The notes below the pieces were generated by a model. It ran no database searches. It was not told the DNA's origin and saw only the letters and a program-made list of their open reading frames with translations. This document shows, piece by piece, positions 58,981 through 64,000 of a stretch of DNA of 64,000 nt (position 1 is its first letter; every line of letters begins with the position of its first letter). Made by a program: the position numbers and the translations under genes. This stretch comes from Hepsetus odoe (taxonomy: Eukaryota > Chordata > Actinopteri > Characiformes > Hepsetidae), in the NCBI GenBank assembly GCA_017165825.1, contig CM029383.1, forward strand, positions 11,205,219-11,269,218, in the 5' to 3' direction.

Positions 58981-59756
58981 CTTATATATACAGTTCTTTG
59001 CAAATGTTTTAGGCAAGTGTGAAAAAATGCTGTAAACAAAGAATGCTTTCAGAAATGTAAATATGATTGTTTATTTGTATCAATTTACAAAATGCAAAGT
59101 GACCGAACAAAAGAAAAATTTAAACCAAATCAATATTTGGTGTTACTACCTTTTGCCTTCAAACCAGCATCAATTCTTATGGCCCCCACAGAGCCCTGAA
59201 CGGGTGGCGGTGGTCTAGTGGTACAGTACTTGCCTATGGACCTATTGGTCAAGGGGTCCCAGGTTCAAATTCCACCTCTGGCACTACCATCACTGGGTCC
59301 CTGAGCAAGACCCTTAACCCTGAATTGCTCCAGGGGGACTGTCCCTGTAATTAGGTAATGGAAGTTGCTATGGATAAGAGCGTCTGCTAAATGCTGCAAA
59401 TGTTAATGTAAATCTCAACATCATCGAGTATGTCTGGGATTACATGAAGAGACAGAAGGTTGTGAGGAAGCCTACATCCACAGAAGATCTGTGGTTAGTT
59501 CTCCAATATGTCTGGAACAACCTACCAGCCGAGTTCCTTCAAAATCTGTGTGCAAGTGTACCTAGAAGAATTGATGCTGTTTTGAAGGCAAATGGTGGTC
59601 ACACCAAATACTGATTTGATTTAGATTTCTCTTTAGTTCATTCACTGCATTTTGTTGATTGATGAAAATAATTGATCAACACTTCCATTTTTGAAAGCAG
59701 TTTTTGTTTACAGCATTTTTTCCATACCTGCCTAAAACTTTTGCACAGTACTGTAT
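58981..59756 (+). mobile_element. Mariner/Tc1-type element with SINE inside
   Basis: Ends tacagttctttgcaaatgtt and aaacttttgcacagtactgt. It has the same family sequence as 11651-12603 but keeps a bit of the transposase end: caacatcatcgagtatgtct (NIIEYVWDY, the third catalytic Glu) followed by MKRQK. A SINE (59200-59412) splits this remnant from cccacagagccctgaa. Confidence 0.82.
59200..59412 (+). mobile_element. SINE type B, near full length, plus strand
   Basis: The clearest copy of the family. A box ggtggtctagtggtacagta, B box caggttcaaattccacctct, body with tgctccagggggactgtccc, and tail gcgtctgctaaatgctgcaa. Confidence 0.88.
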
Positions 59757-60157
59757 ATAAGTATATATACTTTTATATATTTTGGACAAAAAAAGAAATG
59801 AAGTAGATGTTTTACTGATGGAAAAGTATGTCAAGAGTGTTTTGGAGGTGAAAAGAGGGTCAGAGAGGATCAGATAGAGTGATGAGTTTGAAGCTGGAAG
59901 TTGAAGGTGTGGTAATGAATGCTGTTAGTGCTGATGCCCCACTAGTTGGTTGTGAGTTAGATAAAGTGGTAGAAAGTTTACCCAAGGGAGAAAAAGTGGT
60001 GATTGGTGCAGACTTAATGGGGATAATAAGTAAAAATGACAAGAACTAAAACTAGCGGTGCTCAAGGTAGAATAAATTCATTTTTAAAAGTAGTTACATG
60101 AAACCATTTATGAAAATAGCACCTGAAAATAAATACAAGATCTGTTTAATTCCAAGT

Positions 60158-60413
60158 GGGGCAGCAGTGGCCTAGTGGTTAGGGCGTCGGCCACATGATC
60201 AGAGGATCGGGGGGGGTTCGAACCCCTTCCCAATAGGTTGCCCTGAGGTACCCTTGAGCAAGGTGCCATCCCTGTCCCGCTCCTCCCTGCGATGGGCTGG
60301 TGACCTGTCCAGGGTGTGTCCCCTGTCCTCACCCTGTGTGCACTGGGTTGGACACCAGCACTCCCCCGCGACCCCGTTTGGGACAAAGCGGCAGATAATG
60401 GATGGATGTTTAA
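60158..60413 (+). mobile_element. Chimeric SINE: type A head with LINE-type tail
   Basis: The head and body of the type A SINE (gcagtggcctagtggttagg, ccttgagcaaggtgccatcc) run to about 60290 and change directly into gcgatgggctggtgacctgt and the LINE tail ending gataatggatggatg. The usual gtcactttcactttc tail is absent. Confidence 0.75.
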
Positions 60414-60809
60414 ACCAGTTAAAACCAGCCCTTCATAGTTTAAATTGGAAAGTTGGGATTAAGAGAATTGGAGATGAACAAATACCTTTAGGTATCTGCA
60501 GATTTTTTTTGACCTACTTCCAGGTTAACAAGTTAGTTGTACTATGCAACTAAATATTTTAATTTTGGAATTTCTGTAAATAAAAGCATAAAGGCAGAAT
60601 GTAAAAAATAAATTTACGCATGGCTATAATCACTTTATTTTCATCTGGGCAGCTTAACATTGAGTCCCATAAATGCTATCTAACTTTGTTCAAGTAGACC
60701 TACACAAACTGCACTAAATAATAAAAGGGATGGCACAGTAAAAAGATTGCACAAGCACAGCAGTCTCCTACACTTAATCTATCAGTTTTAGCCCATGTCT
60801 TAATCCGAT

Positions 60810-60976
60810 ATGAAAGTGACAACCCTCGTCATTGTGAAACACAGCACGCGCTCGGGGAGCAGTGACGGGGACAGTACCTTGCTCAAGGGTACCTCAGGGA
60901 AACCTACTGGTGAGGGAATCAAACCCACAATCTTCCAATCCAAGGCAACTCCCTAACCACTAGGCCACCGCTGCCC
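60810..60976 (-). mobile_element. SINE type A with internal deletion
   Basis: On the minus strand: head gcggtggcctagtggttagg and body, then the middle (the ctattgaaagc part) is lost before the tail ttgtcactttc. Confidence 0.75.
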
Positions 60977-61559
60977 ATTTATTACAAAAATCAATCAGTT
61001 ACCCTAATAACAAAATGCTGAATAACATCGCAATGCAGCTTTAAATGAAATACAGTCTTTTGTTACAGAATCATCATGCTTTTTATACAAGTGATTGTAG
61101 TTTGATTCTAAGTTACATATTACTTTAAATTAAAGCATTTTGGGCATGTTTAATATTAAAACCTGACATACAGTCAACCAGACACATACCAGATAGAGTT
61201 AGTGCTAAATACAGGCTCATGTGAAAAACTAAAAAATGAGTGAAATCTGAATCTAGATAACCATCCCCTAAGGGAGCTTATTATCTCTCTAGCAATAGAA
61301 AGGATGTTTAAGGGAGAGCAAATGCAATGGCTTAATATTTTGGTTAACTGATTATACTCCATAAGGTGTGACATAACTGACAATTAGAACTAGAAAATTA
61401 ACATTTCAAGAGAAAGTTGATAAATATAAATATTTGCAAAATTAATTTTGAATACTTTCCAGTAACATTCAATATTAACCAGGGCAGTTTCAGATAAAAA
61501 CAAAATAAAAACTGAAAAAAAAAAATACAGTTTAAAAAAACATAAATATATACTAAAGC

Positions 61560-63180
61560 TTCTTTCACCTAAGAGTCCATGGCTGCTTATGATTTGTTCA
61601 TTCCTTCAGCTCCTTATTACATTCTTTTTTTTTTTGTTACCTTCAACATCTTTTAAAAATGACAACTACTCAATGCAGGTTCAAGCCCCAAGCTGAGGGT
61701 GACAGAGGCATGAAAAAACTCTCTAAAATTGGAGGAAGAAACCTGGGGAGGAACCAAAATGCCAAAGTGGAACCCATCCTCTCCTGGGCGCCACTGGATA
61801 ATAAAGAAGGAAAAGGAAGCGAAAGTGCATTTTAATTTTTAATTTAAAAGTTAATAGACTTAGGGATGAGTTTCAGTAAAGTATGAGTTACTATTAAAGA
61901 GTCCATTAGAGTCTGTAATTGGAAGTTCAATGAGCTAATAATGGTGGTTCTGCTTGAGTGGGTGGAGCTCTTGTTAATCTTAGTTTGTTGCAGCAGCTCA
62001 AGCAGATGATCCAGAATGATGTAGCTGATCTGAAGCTCAGGTGGGGACCTGATGATGGTCAGTTCGGTTGAGAAGACAGCTGACTCAGACAATGGACTAG
62101 CTGGTATAGAGTTCATGAAACCCTCACAGTAATTGATAGACTTGGCTGGGACACCTTTCCTGTCAAAAAATGCATAAGTTGCCCAGAGTACAGGTGGTGG
62201 ACAGTTGTCTCAAACAGAGAGAGAGAAATTAATTTTGTTTTAAACTCAGTGTGCAGACGATAAATTTATAGAGTGCAGTACTGTGACTCCAGCAGCACTT
62301 TCTATTACAGCCAAGAAAGGACAGAACTTAAAGACTGAGAGTGTGTCTGAGTCCCACACAGAAGCTGGAAGACTATTGCAGAGATTGGAGCCTTTAAATG
62401 AAAAGGCCTTTAAATTTAAATGTTGTTGTTTTCAACTCTGGGAACTGTTTGAAAGCCAGCACATTGCGATCTAAGTGAGCGTGGGGGTTCATAACTTGAG
62501 ATAAGCTCAGAGAGATACTCTGGAGGAAGGCTGTTCAGAACTTTGTAAATAAGTAGTAAAATTTTATAGTCGTTGCAGAATTTCACAAGAAGGCAGTGAA
62601 GCCTAGAGAACATCAGACTAATTTGAGGATTCTAGCTGCTGCGTTCTGGATTAAATGAAGTTTATGAAGGCTTTTACTGGAACAACCTGTCAGCAGGGTA
62701 TTGTAATAATCTAGTTTTGTGGTGATAAAAGCATGTATTAATTTCTGCATCATGCAGTGATAATGCTAGTTTAGCAATGTTTCTACGATGGATAAAACCT
62801 TTTTTAGGAATATTTCCAATGTGTGTATCTAGAAATAGATCCATTGGGAAGCCCATGCTTTAGACAGTTATAAGTTTTACATATAAGATTAGCTGTAAAA
62901 TTAGCAAAGTCTAGCATTAAACCTGACAGTTTGTCTCTAGCAATATTAGGACCTAGAAGAACCTCTGTCTTTTCAGAATTTAACATAAGGGAGTTGAGTG
63001 ACATCCACTCTTTTATTTCTCACCCAATCCTTGACTTTTTTTTAATTTTGAGTTTTTCATCTGGTTTGGCTGAAATATATAATTGTGTGTCATCGGTGTA
63101 GCAGTGGAAGCTGATCCCATATTTATGAATAACATAACCCAGAGAGAGCAAGACCTTGTGGGACCACATTTTTGACTTTT
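61560..63180 (-). mobile_element. L2-like LINE, RT C-terminal half and 3' end
   Basis: On the minus strand, from 63180 down: HCYTDDTQLYISAKPDE (RT catalytic YxDD), LNSEKTEVLLGPNIARDKLS, then RRNIAKLALSLHDAE, KILLLIYKVLNSLPPEYLSE and SLRSQCAG, all typical of fish L2-type ORF2, broken by stops. The 3' UTR reads ccagtggcgcccaggagagg and tttcttcctccaattttaga near 61730-61800. The part near 62100-62400 is less certain. Confidence 0.78.
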
Positions 63181-63382
63181 GTAGGGAGTTGGCCCCAGAT
63201 CGGAAGGCTGTGGGTTCAATTCCCTCACCTGTAGGTTGCCCTGAGGTACTCCTGAGCAAGGTACCTCAAGGTCCCTGTCACCACTCCCCAGGCGCATTCA
63301 GTAGCTGCACATGTGCGTATGGGTGGAACACAGAGGTTGTGTCGTGCTGTGCTGCATTTCACAATTACAAGAATTGTCACTT
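63178..63382 (+). mobile_element. SINE type A, first ~20 bp missing
   Basis: Starts tagggagttggccccagatc, has gggttcaattccctcacctg (B box), and ends gaattgtcactttc. It interrupts the L2-like LINE just upstream of its YTDD box. Confidence 0.8.
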
Positions 63383-63532
63383 TCGGGGCATAGCCCAGGT
63401 TGATAGACGAGTTTTACAATGTCTAATAAAGGTATTATAATTACTGGCATAACCTCTTTAATCAAGAAGAGGATTTGGAGGATAAAATAGTTGAGATGAG
63501 GTCGATCTGAAGAAGTGGATATTTATATAGCG

Positions 63533-63780
63533 GGGCAGCGTGGCCTAGTGGTTAGGGAGTTGCCCAGGATTGGAAGATTGTGGGCTCGAGTCCCTCACCA
63601 GTAGATTGTCCTGAAGTACTCTTGAGCAAGGTACCATCCCTGCCACTGCTCCCTGGGTGCTTTCAATAGCTGCCCCCTGCTGCATGTGTGTATGGGTGAA
63701 AAGCAAAGGTTGAATTTCATTGTGTTGTGCTGTGTTGTGTTTCACACTGACAAGTGTAGTCACTTTCACTTTTTTCACTT
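63533..63780 (+). mobile_element. SINE type A, full length
   Basis: The most complete plus-strand copy: head ggggcagcgtggcctagtgg, B box gggctcgagtccctc, body ccttgaagtactcttgagc-like, and end gtagtcactttcactttttt. Confidence 0.85.
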
Positions 63781-63869
63781 TCATCTGTCTCAGGCACCAG
63801 ACATGGTGGGTTTGGTATTTGGTTTTGGATTTCTTGACAAATTGTTTCAATCTTATTGTTAAAGAAAAT

Positions 63870-64000
63870 ACCAGCTACTCCACTGAGTTGACGAAACTAC
63901 CATCATCTCTTCACCTGAACTTCAGATCAGCTACATCAGACTGGATCATCTGCATGAGCTGCTGCCACTACGATTAGCAAAATCTTCACCCACTATTAAC
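63870..64000 (+). mobile_element. L2-like LINE 3' UTR fragment, opposite orientation
   Basis: cttcagatcagctacatcag, ctggatcatctgc and tgagctgctgc match the complement of 61970-62045, so a second copy of the LINE end runs off the right edge in plus orientation. Confidence 0.6.

Larger units (their letters stand above)
58580..60045 (+). mobile_element. RTE-like LINE, inverted 5' segment, interrupted
   Basis: Starts with the element's 5' part (ccactagggatgcataagcc at 58588) and reaches the endonuclease (EKYVKSVLEVKRGSE, near the end GEKVVIGADLMG with the GADFN motif damaged). It is broken at 58981-59756 by a mariner-like element. It lies head-to-head with the 3' segment at 57950-58565. Confidence 0.7.

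Noticed and set aside
59225..59290. tRNA-like A and B boxes
   Set aside because: Part of a SINE head; no cloverleaf with intact acceptor and anticodon stems was seen, so no tRNA gene is called.
1..64000. CRISPR arrays, operons, riboswitches, replication origins
   Set aside because: Vertebrate genomic DNA; no spaced direct repeats or bacterial-type gene organisation.

Overview
The window is eukaryotic and almost certainly teleost. Exons are split by GT-AG introns. The background is AT-rich with many microsatellites. The interspersed repeats are typical of bony fish: tRNA-headed SINEs, Tc1-like transposons, RTE-, L2- and L1-like LINEs, and a Ty3/gypsy-type LTR. I cannot tell the fish order from sequence alone, and I see no bacterial-style operon or CRISPR array.

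The main gene is a relaxin-family receptor of the RXFP2 type on the minus strand. Seventeen coding exons can be placed from 56796 down to the stop at 14751. They encode, in order, an LDLa module, a linker, an LRR N-terminal cap, ten LRRs (one exon each, nine of 72 bp and one of 75 bp, all ending in phase 2), a hinge, and seven transmembrane helices ending in a short tail. No exon carries a frameshift or internal stop, and every junction agrees in phase. Only the first (signal-peptide) exon is missing; it is either beyond the right edge or unrecognised in the last 7 kb.

To the left, on the same strand, sits the start of a second host gene. A CpG-rich, CCAAT-box-bearing promoter-like stretch lies at 9.23-9.62 kb with a possible noncoding exon, followed by a coding exon at 4627-4841 with good splice sites. 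I do not recognise this protein. In human the next large gene downstream of RXFP2 in the same orientation is FRY, so an alternative first exon of fry is a reasonable but unproven guess.

The rest is introns and intergenic DNA filled with mobile elements. Notable ones are: a LINE with a 25-bp target duplication whose endonuclease part is joined straight to its 3' end (17.8-19.0 kb); Tc1-like elements at 10.4, 28.5, 35.4, 45.1, 48.0 and 51.7 kb, the 48.0 kb one near-complete and inserted inside a SINE; an inverted pair of long-terminal-repeat DNA elements at 11.65-12.6 kb; a gypsy-type LTR at 39.3 kb carrying three tandem CTCF-like motifs; and a nest at 57.95-60.05 kb in which a SINE sits in a mariner-like element that sits in an inverted RTE LINE. 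The right end (61.5-64 kb) is L2-like LINE and SINE sequence.

Nothing here proves a new biological system. The most promising leads are the LTR with stacked CTCF-like sites, the SINE lying 30 bp from the LDLa-exon splice acceptor, and the unidentified minus-strand first exon.
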